Of a stretch of DNA of 64,000 nt, positions 15,498 to 24,705 are shown piece by piece. The notes beneath the pieces are model-generated. The model ran no database searches. It saw nothing but the letters and a program-made list of their open reading frames with translations, and was not told the DNA's origin. Within the stretch, counting starts at the first letter, position 1. Every line of letters begins with the position of its first letter. Position numbers and translations under genes: made by a program. The stretch is from Nocardioides alkalitolerans DSM 16699 (GTDB taxonomy: Bacteria > Actinomycetota > Actinomycetes > Propionibacteriales > Nocardioidaceae): the NCBI RefSeq assembly GCF_000426525.1, contig NZ_AUFN01000011.1, positions 557,077 to 621,076 of the forward strand, in the 5' to 3' direction.

Positions 15498-16697
15498 GTG
15501 GACGCGGGAGCGGCAGGCGCCGGCGGGACGGGGGTCGACGAGCACCTGCTCCGGACCCTCACGCCGCGGGTGACGAGCATCCTCGTCCGCCGCGGAGCCG
15601 ACTTCGCGGCGGCCGAGGACGCCGTCCAGGACGCGCTCGTCGAAGCGCTGCGCACCTGGCCGGCGGCACCGCCCCGGGATCCGCTGGGCTGGCTGGTCAC
15701 CGTGGCCTGGCGGCGGTTCCTCGACGCCACGCGCTCCGAGTCCGCGCGCCGGCTCCGCGAGGAGCGGGTGGCGGAGGAGCCGCCGCCGGGGCCGACGGAG
15801 AGCGCCGACGACACGCTGCAGCTCTACTTCCTCTGCGCCCACCCGTCGTTGACGTCCTCCTCGGCGGTCGCGCTCACGCTGCGGGCGGTCGGGGGCCTCA
15901 CCACGCGGCAGGTCGCGGAGGCCTACCTGGTGCCCGAGGCGACGATGGCCCAGCGGATCAGCCGCGCGAAGCGCACCGTCGCGGACGTGCGGTTCGACCA
16001 GGTCGGCGACCTCGCCACCGTGCTGCGGGTGCTCTACCTCGTCTTCAACGAGGGCTACTCCGGTGACGTCGACCTCGCCGCGGAGGCGATCCGGCTCACC
16101 CGCCGGCTGGTGGCGGCGCTCGACCCCCGCCACGACGGCCACCCGGAGGCGTCCGGCCTCCTGGCGCTGATGCTGCTCCACCACGCCCGACGCCCGGCCC
16201 GGACGGCCCCCGACGGGAGCCTCGTGCCGCTCGCCGAGCAGGACCGGAGCCGGTGGGACACGGGAGCGATCACCGAGGGGGTCGCGCTCCTGCAGGGCGC
16301 GCTCGGTCGCGACCGGCTCGGGGAGCTCCAGGCCCAGGCCGCGATCGCCGCCCTCCACGCCGACGCCCCGAGCGTGGAGGAGACCGACTGGGTGCAGGTC
16401 GTCGAGTGGTACGACGAGCTGGTGCGCCTCACCGACAGCCCGGTGGCCCGCCTCAACCGCGCCGTGGCCGTGGGCGAGGCCGACGGGCCACGCGCCGGGC
16501 TCGCGGCGCTGGCCGGGATCGACGCCTCCCTGCCCCGACGCACGGCCGTCGAGGCGTACCTGCGTGAGCGCGACGGTGACCCGGCGACCGCGGCCCGGCT
16601 GTACGTCGAGGCCGCCGCCCGGGCGAGGAGCGCGGCCGAGCGGGAGCACCTCACCCGCCAGGCCGCCCGTCTCCACACGGGGCCCGAGGACGCCTAG
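15498..16697 (+). CDS. ECF42-type RNA polymerase sigma factor
   Basis: 399 aa, about twice the usual ECF length. Sigma-2 region near 30-95 (FAAAEDAVQDALVEALRTWP), sigma-4 near 120-175 (LRAVGGLTTRQVAEAYLVPEATMAQRISRAKR) and a long C-terminal TPR-like helical domain (about 190-399) with LDPRHDGHPEASGLLALMLLHHARR. This domain layout and the adjacent DGPF gene define group ECF42, where the C-terminal extension substitutes for an anti-sigma factor. It likely drives transcription of the DGPF gene and itself. The 3' end overlaps the convergent DUF4349 gene by 4 bases. Confidence 0.93.
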   Translation: MDAGAAGAGGTGVDEHLLRTLTPRVTSILVRRGADFAAAEDAVQDALVEALRTWPAAPPRDPLGWLVTVAWRRFLDATRSESARRLREERVAEEPPPGPTESADDTLQLYFLCAHPSLTSSSAVALTLRAVGGLTTRQVAEAYLVPEATMAQRISRAKRTVADVRFDQVGDLATVLRVLYLVFNEGYSGDVDLAAEAIRLTRRLVAALDPRHDGHPEASGLLALMLLHHARRPARTAPDGSLVPLAEQDRSRWDTGAITEGVALLQGALGRDRLGELQAQAAIAALHADAPSVEETDWVQVVEWYDELVRLTDSPVARLNRAVAVGEADGPRAGLAALAGIDASLPRRTAVEAYLRERDGDPATAARLYVEAAARARSAAEREHLTRQAARLHTGPEDA

Positions 16698-17740
16698 GCC
16701 GTCGGCACGCCCTGGGCGGGGAGCCCCGCGGCCGGCGGACGCTCGCCCGCGCGGGCCCGGGCCCGTCGTACGAGACGACGCGTCGCCCACAGCAGCGGCA
16801 CGCCGATGACCAGCGCCAGCCCCACCCACGGCAGCAGCACGCCGGCGACGAGGGCCAGGCCGCCGAGCACGGAGACGAGGCCGTCCCAGCCCGACGAGAC
16901 GCCGTCGAGGAAGCCGGAGCCGGCCTCGTCGGTCGTGTCGTCGGCGGCCTCGTCCGCGTCGGCGCGCTCGAGGTAGACGGTCACCGTCGACCAGGTGGTC
17001 GCGTCGGCGAGGTAGGCCAGCTGCGAGGCGAGGCCGTCGAGGTCGGCCTGGCGGCGCGTCAGCTCGGCCTCGATGGAGACGATCTCGGCCAGGTCGTCGG
17101 CCTCCGCCAGCAGCAGCTCGATGCGCTGCAGGCTCTCCTCCTGGGCCCGGAGCCGGGCCTGCGTGTCGACCACCTCGGTGCTGACGTCGTCCGAGCCGCG
17201 GGTGCTGCCGACGACGTCGGCGACGTCCTCGAGCCCGGTCATGGTCGCGTCGAACTGCTCGCTGGGCACCCGGAGCTCGATCCGGCTGCCGTCGACGACG
17301 CCGTCGCGGTCGGTCGTCGTCTCCTCCTGCGCGACCTCGCCGCCCACCTCGTCGCCGAGGCGCTGGACGCCGCGGCGGGCCTCGGCCACGTCGTCGGACT
17401 CCAGCGTGACGGTGCCGACCGAGATGATCGACGCCTCCCGGACGGCGGCCTCGCTCACGCCGCCGGCGGCGCCGTCGGCGGCCCCTCCGGACTCGGCGGA
17501 CCCGTCGGACGGGGCCTCGGGGGCGGGGGAGGGGGCGCCCGCGGGCGGTGCCGCGTCCTCGCGGGCGGACTGGTCGGAGGAGCTGTCGTAGCTGCCGGCG
17601 CTGTCGTCCCGGGTGGAGCTGTCGGAGCCGCCGGAGCAGCCGGCGAGCGCGGAGAGCCCGAGCACGGCGGCGGCCGTGAGGCCCGTGAGGCGGACGACGG
17701 CGCCGGAGGGCCGTCGGGAGAGCTGGGGTCGTCGGTTCAT
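16694..17740 (-). CDS. DUF4349 domain lipoprotein
   Basis: 348 aa. Signal peptide with lipobox LAGC near residue 35, then a Ser/Asp/Ala-rich disordered linker (to about 95). The DUF4349 domain (about 100-285) has a beta-strand ISVGTVTLESDDV start and a long coiled-coil (RAQEESLQRIELLLAEADDLAEIVSIEAELTRRQADL), ending in WSTVTVYLER. One C-terminal membrane helix (about 305-330) and an Arg-rich tail follow, so the protein would be lipidated and membrane-spanning. Function is unknown. ATG 17740 chosen because the Arg-rich signal peptide begins there. Divergent from the organosulfur operon. Confidence 0.88.
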   Translation of the reverse strand: MNRRPQLSRRPSGAVVRLTGLTAAAVLGLSALAGCSGGSDSSTRDDSAGSYDSSSDQSAREDAAPPAGAPSPAPEAPSDGSAESGGAADGAAGGVSEAAVREASIISVGTVTLESDDVAEARRGVQRLGDEVGGEVAQEETTTDRDGVVDGSRIELRVPSEQFDATMTGLEDVADVVGSTRGSDDVSTEVVDTQARLRAQEESLQRIELLLAEADDLAEIVSIEAELTRRQADLDGLASQLAYLADATTWSTVTVYLERADADEAADDTTDEAGSGFLDGVSSGWDGLVSVLGGLALVAGVLLPWVGLALVIGVPLLWATRRLVRRARARAGERPPAAGLPAQGVPTA

Positions 17741-17800
17741 GGCGGTTCGACGCCGGGGGAGGCCGACCGGTTCCCGACCACGATCCGAGACGTTCTCCTT

Positions 17801-17823
17801 AAGTCTGCAAAGTCGATTAAGTT
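17801..17823. promoter_or_regulatory. Direct AAGTY repeats upstream of the organosulfur operon
   Basis: AAGTC, AAGTC and AAGTT occur at 17801, 17810 and 17819, an exact 9-base period in an AT-rich island between the DUF4349 gene and the first operon gene. A related arrangement lies before sfnG (20544). May be an activator or repressor site, or simply the promoter region. Confidence 0.35.
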
Positions 17824-17865
17824 GCACGACATTGATTCCCGTCGTCCACCACCCAGGAGCACGCG

Positions 17866-19167
17866 ATGTCCCTCTCCCCGCAGCACGCCGCCCCGTCCGC
17901 TGCGTCCGCCGCGCCCGCCCCGTCCGCCCCGTCCGCCGTCGCGGCGGACTGGGGTCCGCCGCCGACCACCTCCGCGGGGTGGGTGGAGCGGGCCCACGCC
18001 GGCGCCACCCAGCTCGCCGTCGACGCCGTCGAGCGGGACCGCGCGGGTGCCGCGCCGTACGCCGAGGTGCGGCTCCTCAAGGAGTCCGGCCTCGTGACCC
18101 TGCTGGCGCCCGCGGTGCACGGCGGGGCGGGGGAGACGTGGACGACGGCGCTACGGGTGGTGCGGGCGGTCTCCGCCGGTGACGGCTCGATCGGCCAGCT
18201 GCTCGGCTACCACTACCTCTGGGCCTGGGCCGCGCGTCTGGTCGGCACGCCCGAGCAGGTCGCCGCCGTCGAGCAGGCGGCCGCCGAGCAGCAGTGGTTC
18301 TTCGGGGGCGCGGTCAACCCGCGCGACGACGACCTCGTCATCACGGTCGAGCAGGGTGTCGACGGGGAGGAGCTGGTGTTCCGTGGTCACAAGTCCTTCT
18401 CGACCGGCGGGCGGGTCTCCGACGTCACGGTGCTGGAGGGCGTGATCGCCGGCACCGACAAGCACGTCTTCGCGATCGTGCCCACCGACCAGCCCGCGAT
18501 CCGGTTCGACGGCGACTGGGACAACCTGGGCCAGCGGCTCACCGAGTCGGGCGGTGTCGAGGTCGACGGCGTGCGGGTGGGGTGGGAGTCCGCGGCGGGG
18601 TACGTCGCCCGCGACGGCGGCTGGGAGTTCCAGCCGCGCGTCTACAACACGCTGAACGTCCCGATCATCCAGCTGGTCTTCACGAACCTCTACCTGGGCA
18701 TCGCCCAGGGCGCACTGCGCACCGCCGCGACGTACACCCGGGGCACCACCCGCGCCTGGCCGTACGCCGCGGACGTCAAGGAGCGTGCCGACGACGAGTT
18801 CCACGTGCAGGAGACCTACGGCGACCTCACCGCCAAGCTGTGGGCGGCGGAGGCGCTCGCGGAGCGGGCCGCCGATCTGCTCGAGCAGATCAACGCCCAC
18901 GCCGACGACGTGACCGAGGCCGAGCGCGGCGAGGCGGCCGTCGTCATCGCGGCGAGCAAGCAGGTCGCGATCGACGCCGGTCTCGAGATCGGCACCAAGG
19001 TCTACGAGGTCACGGGCGCACGGGCGAGCGCCAACGCCGTCGGGCTCGACATCTTCTGGCGCAACATCCGCACGCACTCGTTGCACGACCCCGTGGCCCA
19101 CAAGCGCGCCGAGGTCGGTCGTTACGCCCTGCGTGACGAGCTGCCCCTCCCGACCTGGTACACGTGA
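17866..19167 (+). CDS. DszC/SfnB-like flavin-dependent monooxygenase (acyl-CoA dehydrogenase fold)
   Basis: 433 aa with an acyl-CoA dehydrogenase fold but the sequence style of DszC-type reduced-flavin monooxygenases: LLAPAVHGGAGETW near 85, GHKSFSTGGRVSDV (about 168-181), and the C-terminal FWRNIRTHSLHDPVAHK motif shared by this subgroup. The catalytic Glu of true dehydrogenases is not seen. It would use FMNH2 and O2 to oxidise a sulfur or nitrogen compound. AGGAG is placed well before ATG 17866. First gene of the sulfur operon; the two FMN reductases at its end would supply reduced flavin. Substrate is inference. Confidence 0.85.
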   Translation: MSLSPQHAAPSAASAAPAPSAPSAVAADWGPPPTTSAGWVERAHAGATQLAVDAVERDRAGAAPYAEVRLLKESGLVTLLAPAVHGGAGETWTTALRVVRAVSAGDGSIGQLLGYHYLWAWAARLVGTPEQVAAVEQAAAEQQWFFGGAVNPRDDDLVITVEQGVDGEELVFRGHKSFSTGGRVSDVTVLEGVIAGTDKHVFAIVPTDQPAIRFDGDWDNLGQRLTESGGVEVDGVRVGWESAAGYVARDGGWEFQPRVYNTLNVPIIQLVFTNLYLGIAQGALRTAATYTRGTTRAWPYAADVKERADDEFHVQETYGDLTAKLWAAEALAERAADLLEQINAHADDVTEAERGEAAVVIAASKQVAIDAGLEIGTKVYEVTGARASANAVGLDIFWRNIRTHSLHDPVAHKRAEVGRYALRDELPLPTWYT

Positions 19168-19181
19168 GCGGGGGAGGGACG

Positions 19182-20504
19182 ATGACGCTCGATCGCACCC
19201 GACGCTCCCCGGGGCTGGACGCGCTCCGCGCACGGTTCGCACCGCTCCTCGCCCGCGTCGCGGAGGGCGCCCTGCGGCGCGAGCTGGACCACGAGCTGCC
19301 CGTCGAGGAGGTCGCGCTGCTCAAGCAGGCGGGTCTCGGCGCCGTACGCGTGCCCGTCGAGCACGGCGGTGCGGGCGCCTCGCTGGCCGACCTCACCCAG
19401 CTGTGGATCGACCTCGCGGCGGCCGACAACAACCTCGCCCAGGCGTTCCGCGGCCACGCCGCGTTCGCGGAGGACAGGCTCTGGCAGCACGCGCGCCACG
19501 GCGGCCAGGAGCACTGGTTCGCGCGCTTCGTGGCCGGCGAGATCGCGGGCAACGCCTGGTCGGAGGTCGGAGCCACGGCCATCGACACGCAGGGCACCGT
19601 GCTGCGCCGCGACCCGGAGGCGGGTCCCGGCGCCTACCGGCTCGACGGCACGAAGTTCTACACGACCGGCACGATCTTCGCGGAGTGGGCGGACGTCTAC
19701 GTCCGGCTCGACGACCCGGGGGAGCTCGACGGCAACGTCGCCGGGCCCGACGGCGCTCCGGGTCGCTTCGCCATCGCGCTCGTGCGCACCGACCAGCCCG
19801 GCGTGTCGGTCCACGACGACTGGGAGGGGTTCGGCCAGCAGGGCACCGGCTCCGGGACGGCCGTCTTCTCCGGGGCGCGGGTCGAGGCTGCCGACGTGTG
19901 GCCGTTCGCCGAGAGGTTCGGCTACCAGACCGCGCTCTACCAGCTGAACCTGCTCGCCACCCTGACGGGCATCGGGCGCGCCGCCCTCGGCGACGTGGTC
20001 GAGCACGTACGTCGGCGCGAGCGCACCTACTCGCACGCGAACGCGCCCCGGGTCCGGGACGACGCGCAGGTGCTCGCGAGGGTGGGGGAGATCGCCTCGG
20101 CGGTCTATGCGGCGGAGGCCGTCACGCTCCGGGTGGCGGACGCGCTCGACGAGGCGTTCGCGGCGGCGACCCTGGGCGCCGACGAGGCCGCACGTCGCGA
20201 CGAGGTGGCCGAGCTCGAGTCGTCGGCCGCCCAGGTGGTCGTGACCGAGCTGATGCTGCGGGCGACGTCGGACCTGTTCGACACCCTCGGCGCCTCCGCC
20301 GTCGCGCGGACCGCCGGGCTCGACCGCCACTGGCGCAACGCCCGCACGGTGGCCTCCCACAACCCGCGCATCCTCAAGGCGCGGGTGGTCGGCGACTCCG
20401 TGGTCAACGGCGCCGCCCCGCCGTACGCGTGGGCCATCGGCACGACCGAGCGGGACCGACCGTGGGAGCGGGCACCGTTGCCCGTCGTACCGACCGCCGG
20501 CTGA
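19182..20504 (+). CDS. Acyl-CoA dehydrogenase-fold flavin monooxygenase (second DszC/SfnB-like)
   Basis: 440 aa, paralogous to the neighbours on both sides: VPVEHGGAGASLADL, LDGTKFYTTGTIFAEWADVY (flavin/substrate region) and the C-terminal DRHWRNARTVASHNP motif. The ATG at 19182 follows GGGAGGG closely and was preferred; a GTG at 19164 overlapping the previous stop (GTGA) is an alternative adding six residues. Same operon as the upstream gene. Expected to be FMNH2-dependent; the specific sulfur compound cannot be told. A short gap with a possible second promoter follows. Confidence 0.83.
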   Translation: MTLDRTRRSPGLDALRARFAPLLARVAEGALRRELDHELPVEEVALLKQAGLGAVRVPVEHGGAGASLADLTQLWIDLAAADNNLAQAFRGHAAFAEDRLWQHARHGGQEHWFARFVAGEIAGNAWSEVGATAIDTQGTVLRRDPEAGPGAYRLDGTKFYTTGTIFAEWADVYVRLDDPGELDGNVAGPDGAPGRFAIALVRTDQPGVSVHDDWEGFGQQGTGSGTAVFSGARVEAADVWPFAERFGYQTALYQLNLLATLTGIGRAALGDVVEHVRRRERTYSHANAPRVRDDAQVLARVGEIASAVYAAEAVTLRVADALDEAFAAATLGADEAARRDEVAELESSAAQVVVTELMLRATSDLFDTLGASAVARTAGLDRHWRNARTVASHNPRILKARVVGDSVVNGAAPPYAWAIGTTERDRPWERAPLPVVPTAG

Positions 20505-20543
20505 GACCGGCGTCCGCATCCCGAGACCCGCGTGATCCCGACA

Positions 20544-20566
20544 AAGTCCACCAATACTGTCTAATT
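20544..20566 (+). promoter_or_regulatory. Possible internal promoter/operator before sfnG
   Basis: AT-rich island AAGTCCACCAATACTGTC in an 83-base gap. AAGTC with weaker repeats at 9-base spacing echoes the site at 17801-17823, suggesting a shared regulator and an internal promoter. Confidence 0.3.
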
Positions 20567-20587
20567 ACTCGACCGAGAGGGAGTGCC

Positions 20588-21718
20588 ATGACCGACGTCC
20601 ATGCCGAGGCGGTGCGACGCGCACTGAGTGCCCCGCTGAAGTTCGCCTACTGGGTGCCCAACGTCAGCGGGGGCCTCGTCGTCAGCAAGATCGAGCAGCG
20701 CACCGACTGGAGCTACGAGTACAACAAGACGCTCGCGCAGCTCGCCGAGAACAACGGCTTCGAGTACGCGCTCTCGCAGGTGCGCTACATCTCGTCGTAC
20801 GGCGCCGCCTACCAGCACGAGTCCACGAGCTTCAGCCTCGCCCTGCTGCTCGCGACCGAGCGGCTCAAGGTCATCGCCGCGGTGCACCCCGGTCTCTGGC
20901 AGCCGGGCGTGCTCGCGAAGTGGCTCGCCACGGCCGACCACCTCTCCGGCGGGCGCGCCGCGGTCAACGTGGTCTCGGGCTGGTTCAAGGACGAGTTCAC
21001 GAAGCTCGGCGAGCCGTGGCTCGAGCACGGCGAGCGCTACCGCCGCAGCGAGGAGTTCATCCGCTACCTCAAGGAGATCTGGACCAGCGACCACGCCGAG
21101 CTCAACGGCGACTTCTACCGCCTCCACGACTTCGACCTGAAGCCGAAGCCGCTCGCGAGCGAGGGACGCCCGCACCCCGAGGTCTTCCAGGGCGGCAACT
21201 CCACCGACGCGCGTGGCATGGCCGGCCGGGTCTCGGACTGGTACTTCTCGAACGGCAACAGCCTCGAGGGCATCGCCGAGCAGGTCACCGACGTCTCCGA
21301 GGTCGCCCACGTGCACGGGCGCACCGTGCGGTTCGGGCTCAACGGCTTCCTCGTCGCCCGCGACACCGAGTCCGAGGCGCGCGACGTGCTGCGCGAGATC
21401 ATCGACAAGGCCGACCGCCAGGCCGTCGAGGGCTTCGGGGCCGCGGTGAAGCAGGCCGGCCAGGCCACGGGCGACGGCAAGGGCATGTGGCAGGACTCGG
21501 AGTTCTCCGACCTGGTCCAGTACAACGACGGCTTCCGCACCGGCCTGATCGGCACGCCGGAGCAGGTCGCCGAGCGCATCGTGGCGTACAAGAAGCAGGG
21601 GGTGAACCTGCTGCTCCTGGGGTTCCTGCACTACCACGAGGACGTCGCCTACTTCGGCGAGAAGATCCTCCCGCTCGTGCGGGAGCTGGAGGCAGCCGAG
21701 CTGGAGAAGGTCGGCTGA
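20588..21718 (+). CDS. sfnG: Dimethylsulfone monooxygenase SfnG-like
   Basis: 376-aa LLM-class (luciferase-like) FMNH2-dependent monooxygenase. The start LKFAYWVPNVSGGLVVSKIEQ and the segments NNGFEYALSQVRY, AAVHPGLWQPGVLAKW, NVVSGWFKDEFTKLGEPWLEH, EVFQGGNSTDARG are those I associate with SfnG, which converts dimethylsulfone to methanesulfinate. Length matches. GAGAGGGAG ribosome site precedes ATG 20588. It sits between SfnB-type and SsuD-type genes, consistent with a pathway sulfone to sulfinate/sulfonate to sulfite. Confidence 0.88.
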   Translation: MTDVHAEAVRRALSAPLKFAYWVPNVSGGLVVSKIEQRTDWSYEYNKTLAQLAENNGFEYALSQVRYISSYGAAYQHESTSFSLALLLATERLKVIAAVHPGLWQPGVLAKWLATADHLSGGRAAVNVVSGWFKDEFTKLGEPWLEHGERYRRSEEFIRYLKEIWTSDHAELNGDFYRLHDFDLKPKPLASEGRPHPEVFQGGNSTDARGMAGRVSDWYFSNGNSLEGIAEQVTDVSEVAHVHGRTVRFGLNGFLVARDTESEARDVLREIIDKADRQAVEGFGAAVKQAGQATGDGKGMWQDSEFSDLVQYNDGFRTGLIGTPEQVAERIVAYKKQGVNLLLLGFLHYHEDVAYFGEKILPLVRELEAAELEKVG

Positions 21719-21720
21719 GC

Positions 21721-22962
21721 GTGACCGTCACCGATGTCGCCCCCTCGGGCGTCCGACCCCCCGTGCTCGACGCCGCCGGCGCCGTCGAGGCCGCCGCCGC
21801 CGCGTCCCGCCACCTCGCCGAGGGGGCAGGGCAGCGGGACGCGGAGAGGCTGCTGCCGACCGACGAGCTCGACCGCCTCTCGGCGAGCGGGCTCCTCGGC
21901 GTGACGGTGCCGCGCGCGTACGGCGGGCCGGGCCTGGGGGCGGCATCGGTGGCGGAGGTCGTGCGGCTGCTCGCCGTGGGCGACCCCAACGTCGCGCAGA
22001 TCCCGCACAGCCACTTCGTCTACGTCAACGCGCTGCGCCTCAACGCCACCACGGAGCAGCAGGCGTTCTTCTTCGGCCTCGTGCTCGACGGGCGACGCTT
22101 CGGCAACGCGCAGTCCGAGGTGGGCACGAAGCACGTGCGCGACTACCGCACGGTGCTGACGCGCGACGCCGCCGCGGGCGAGGGGGACGACTGGCGCCTC
22201 GACGGCGAGAAGGGCTACAGCACCGGCGCGCTCCTGGCCGACTGGATCCCGGTGCTCGCCCACCGCGGCGTCGACGCCGCGGGGGAGAAGGGCCCGCTGC
22301 ACGTGGCCTGGGTGCCGCGGGACGCCGAGGGCGTCACCGTCGTCGACGACTGGGACGGCATGGGCCAGCGCACGACCGCCTCGGGCACCGTGCGGCTCGA
22401 GGGGGTCCGGGTGCCCGACGACCGCGTCGTGCCCTACCACCTGACGTTCGACGGGCCCCAGACGTACGGCGCCTTCGCCCAGCTGCTCCACGCCGCCATC
22501 GACACGGGCATCGCCCGGGCGGCGCTCGGCGACGCGGCGGAGTTCGTCACGACGAGGAGCCGCCCCCACCCCGACGCGGGCGTCGAGCGCGCGGCCGACG
22601 ACCCGCTGGTCGTCCGGGCCTTCGGGGAGGTCGAGCTCGCCGTACGGTCGGCGGAGGCCCTGCTGCGCGAGGCGGCCGCGGCCGTCGACGCGGCCGACGC
22701 CGACCTCACCGCCGAGTCCGCCGGGCACGCCAGCCTCGCCGTGGCCGCCGCGCGGGCGTCGTCCACCGCGGCCTCGCTGGAGGCCGGCACCCGGCTGTTC
22801 GAGGTGGCGGGCACGCGCTCGGCCCTCGACTCGCTCAACCTGCACCGCCACTGGCGCAACGCCCGCACCCACACGCTCCACGACCCGGCCGGGTGGAAGG
22901 TCCAGCACCTGGGCCGCTGGGCCGTCGAGGGCCGGCTGCCACCGAACCACGGGCAGCTCTGA
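21721..22962 (+). CDS. SfnB family sulfur acquisition oxidoreductase
   Basis: 413 aa, third acyl-CoA dehydrogenase-fold protein of the operon. VPRAYGGPGLGAASVAEVVRL, VAQIPHSHFVYVNALRLN, FGNAQSEVGTKHV, GEKGYSTGALLADWIPVLA and the C-terminal HRHWRNARTHTLHDPAGWK fit SfnB, a protein of the sulfone assimilation regulon. GTG 21721 lies 2 bases after the sfnG stop, implying coupling. Its biochemical step in other bacteria is not firmly assigned; an FMNH2-dependent oxidation is likely. Confidence 0.87.
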   Translation: MTVTDVAPSGVRPPVLDAAGAVEAAAAASRHLAEGAGQRDAERLLPTDELDRLSASGLLGVTVPRAYGGPGLGAASVAEVVRLLAVGDPNVAQIPHSHFVYVNALRLNATTEQQAFFFGLVLDGRRFGNAQSEVGTKHVRDYRTVLTRDAAAGEGDDWRLDGEKGYSTGALLADWIPVLAHRGVDAAGEKGPLHVAWVPRDAEGVTVVDDWDGMGQRTTASGTVRLEGVRVPDDRVVPYHLTFDGPQTYGAFAQLLHAAIDTGIARAALGDAAEFVTTRSRPHPDAGVERAADDPLVVRAFGEVELAVRSAEALLREAAAAVDAADADLTAESAGHASLAVAAARASSTAASLEAGTRLFEVAGTRSALDSLNLHRHWRNARTHTLHDPAGWKVQHLGRWAVEGRLPPNHGQL

Positions 22963-23008
22963 GACCGCACCCCCGCACGCCCCGCCGCACGCACGAGAGA
23001 AGGACGTC

Positions 23009-24202
23009 ATGTCGCTGAAGTTCCACTGGTTCCTCCCCACGAACGGCGGGGACGGTCGGCACGTCGTGGGCGGGGGCCACGGGGTGGGGGCCGGACCCGC
23101 CGGGCGGCCGGCGTCGGTGCCCTACCTCGGCCAGATCGCCCGCAGCGCCGAGCAGCTCGGCTTCGAGGCCGCGCTCACGCCGACCGGCGCCTGGTGCGAG
23201 GACGCCTGGATCACGACCGCGATGCTCGCCAGCGCCTCGGAGCGGCTCAAGTTCCTCGTCGCGTTCCGTCCCGGCCTCACGTCGCCGACGCTGTCGGCGC
23301 AGATGGCGGCGACCTTCCAGAACCTCTCGGGCGGGCGGCTGCTCCTCAACGTCGTGACCGGCGGCGAGAGCACGGAGCAGCGCGCGTACGGCGACTTCCT
23401 CGACAAGGACGGGCGCTACGCCCGGTGCGGCGAGTTCCTCCACGTCGTGAAGCGGCTCTGGGCGGGGGAGACCGTCACCTTCGACGGCGACCACATCACG
23501 GTCGAGGGCGCGACGCTCGCCGCGCTCCCCGACCCGGTGCCGGAGATCTACTTCGGCGGGTCGTCGCCGGCCGCCGGCGAGGTGGCCGCCGAGCACGCGG
23601 ACGTCTACCTGACCTGGGGCGAGCCGCCCGCCGCCGTGAAGGAGAAGGTCGACTGGATCCGCGGCCTGGCGGCCGAGCGCGGCCGCGAGGTCCGCTTCGG
23701 CATCCGCCTCCACGTCATCCCGCGCGACACCGCGGAGGAGGCGTGGGCCGAGGCCGACCGCCTCCTCGCGGGCATCGACGACGACACCATCGCGTCGGTG
23801 CAGGCGGGGCTGCGCCGGAGCGAGTCGGTCGGGCAGGCCCGGATGCTCGACCTCAACCGCGGCAGCCGCGACGACCTCGAGATCTACCCCAACCTCTGGG
23901 CCGGCGTCGGCCTCGTGCGGGGTGGGGCGGGCACGGCGCTCGTCGGCTCCCACGAGGAGATCGCCGACCGCATCGAGGAGTACGCGTCCGTCGGCATCGA
24001 CGAGTTCGTGCTCTCGGCGTACCCGCACCTCGAGGGCGCCTACTGGTTCGGCGAGGGCGTGCTGCCCGTGCTCGAGCGCCGCGGGCTGTGGACCAACCCG
24101 CTGGGGGCGCCGCGGGCGAGCCTGGCGGCGGTGCCGTTCGGCGGGGCGGCCCCCTCCGCGTCCCCGTCCGTCGCCGTCGAGGGAACGGTGTCGGCCCAGT
24201 GA
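23009..24202 (+). CDS. ssuD: Alkanesulfonate monooxygenase SsuD/MsuD-like
   Basis: 397-aa LLM-class FMNH2-dependent enzyme splitting alkanesulfonates to aldehyde and sulfite. Family marks: opening FHWFLPTNGGDGRHV, ALTPTGAWCEDAW with the conserved Cys, FLVAFRPG, NVVTGG, RYARCGEFLHVVKRLW, IYFGGSSPAAGEVAAEHADVYL and a late LSAYPHLEGAYWFGEGVLP. AGAGAAGGA precedes ATG 23009. The FMN reductase gene overlaps its stop, so electron supply is built into the operon. A cognate sulfonate ABC transporter is not in the window. Confidence 0.92.
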   Translation: MSLKFHWFLPTNGGDGRHVVGGGHGVGAGPAGRPASVPYLGQIARSAEQLGFEAALTPTGAWCEDAWITTAMLASASERLKFLVAFRPGLTSPTLSAQMAATFQNLSGGRLLLNVVTGGESTEQRAYGDFLDKDGRYARCGEFLHVVKRLWAGETVTFDGDHITVEGATLAALPDPVPEIYFGGSSPAAGEVAAEHADVYLTWGEPPAAVKEKVDWIRGLAAERGREVRFGIRLHVIPRDTAEEAWAEADRLLAGIDDDTIASVQAGLRRSESVGQARMLDLNRGSRDDLEIYPNLWAGVGLVRGGAGTALVGSHEEIADRIEEYASVGIDEFVLSAYPHLEGAYWFGEGVLPVLERRGLWTNPLGAPRASLAAVPFGGAAPSASPSVAVEGTVSAQ

Positions 24203-24705
24203 GCGCCCGCGTCGTCGTCGTGGTGGGCAATCCGAAGCCACGCTCCCGCACGTACGTCGCCGCGACCTGGCTGGCGGAGCAGGTCGCCGGGGGTCCGCCG
24301 GCCGGCGTGGTGGACCTGGCCGACCTCGGTGCCGGGCTCCTCGACTGGGGGTCCGCAGAGGTCGCGGCCGCCGTCGAGCTGGTGAGCGGCGCGGACGTCG
24401 TCATCGTCGCGTCGCCCACCTACAAGGGCACCTACACGGGCCTGCTCAAGCTGTTCCTCGACCGCTTCCCCACGAGCGGCCTCCACGGGGTGGTCGCCGT
24501 GCCGCTGCTGCTCGGCGCCGGCCCCGCCCACGCCCTGGCGCCGGCGTCGCTGGCCGCCGTGCTCACCGAGATCGGCGCCGACGTGGTCACCCGCGGGCTC
24601 TATGTCATCGACACCCAGCACGACGACCCCGCGGCGTACGACGCCTGGCTCACGCTCCACCGTCCCCTGATCGCCACCCTCGTCTCCGCAGGAGCCCCCC
24701 GATGA
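24199..24705 (+). CDS. NADPH-dependent FMN reductase (MsuE/SsuE-like)
   Basis: 168-aa flavodoxin-fold reductase. The phosphate-binding loop is NPKPRSRTY (11-19) and the second flavin motif is SPTYKGTYTGLLKLFLDRF (about 72-90), which is the MsuE/SsuE signature. It supplies FMNH2 to the oxygenases encoded upstream. GTG start overlaps the ssuD stop (GTGA). The remainder, including VPLLLGAGPAHAL, matches the family length. Confidence 0.92.
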   Translation: MSARVVVVVGNPKPRSRTYVAATWLAEQVAGGPPAGVVDLADLGAGLLDWGSAEVAAAVELVSGADVVIVASPTYKGTYTGLLKLFLDRFPTSGLHGVVAVPLLLGAGPAHALAPASLAAVLTEIGADVVTRGLYVIDTQHDDPAAYDAWLTLHRPLIATLVSAGAPR

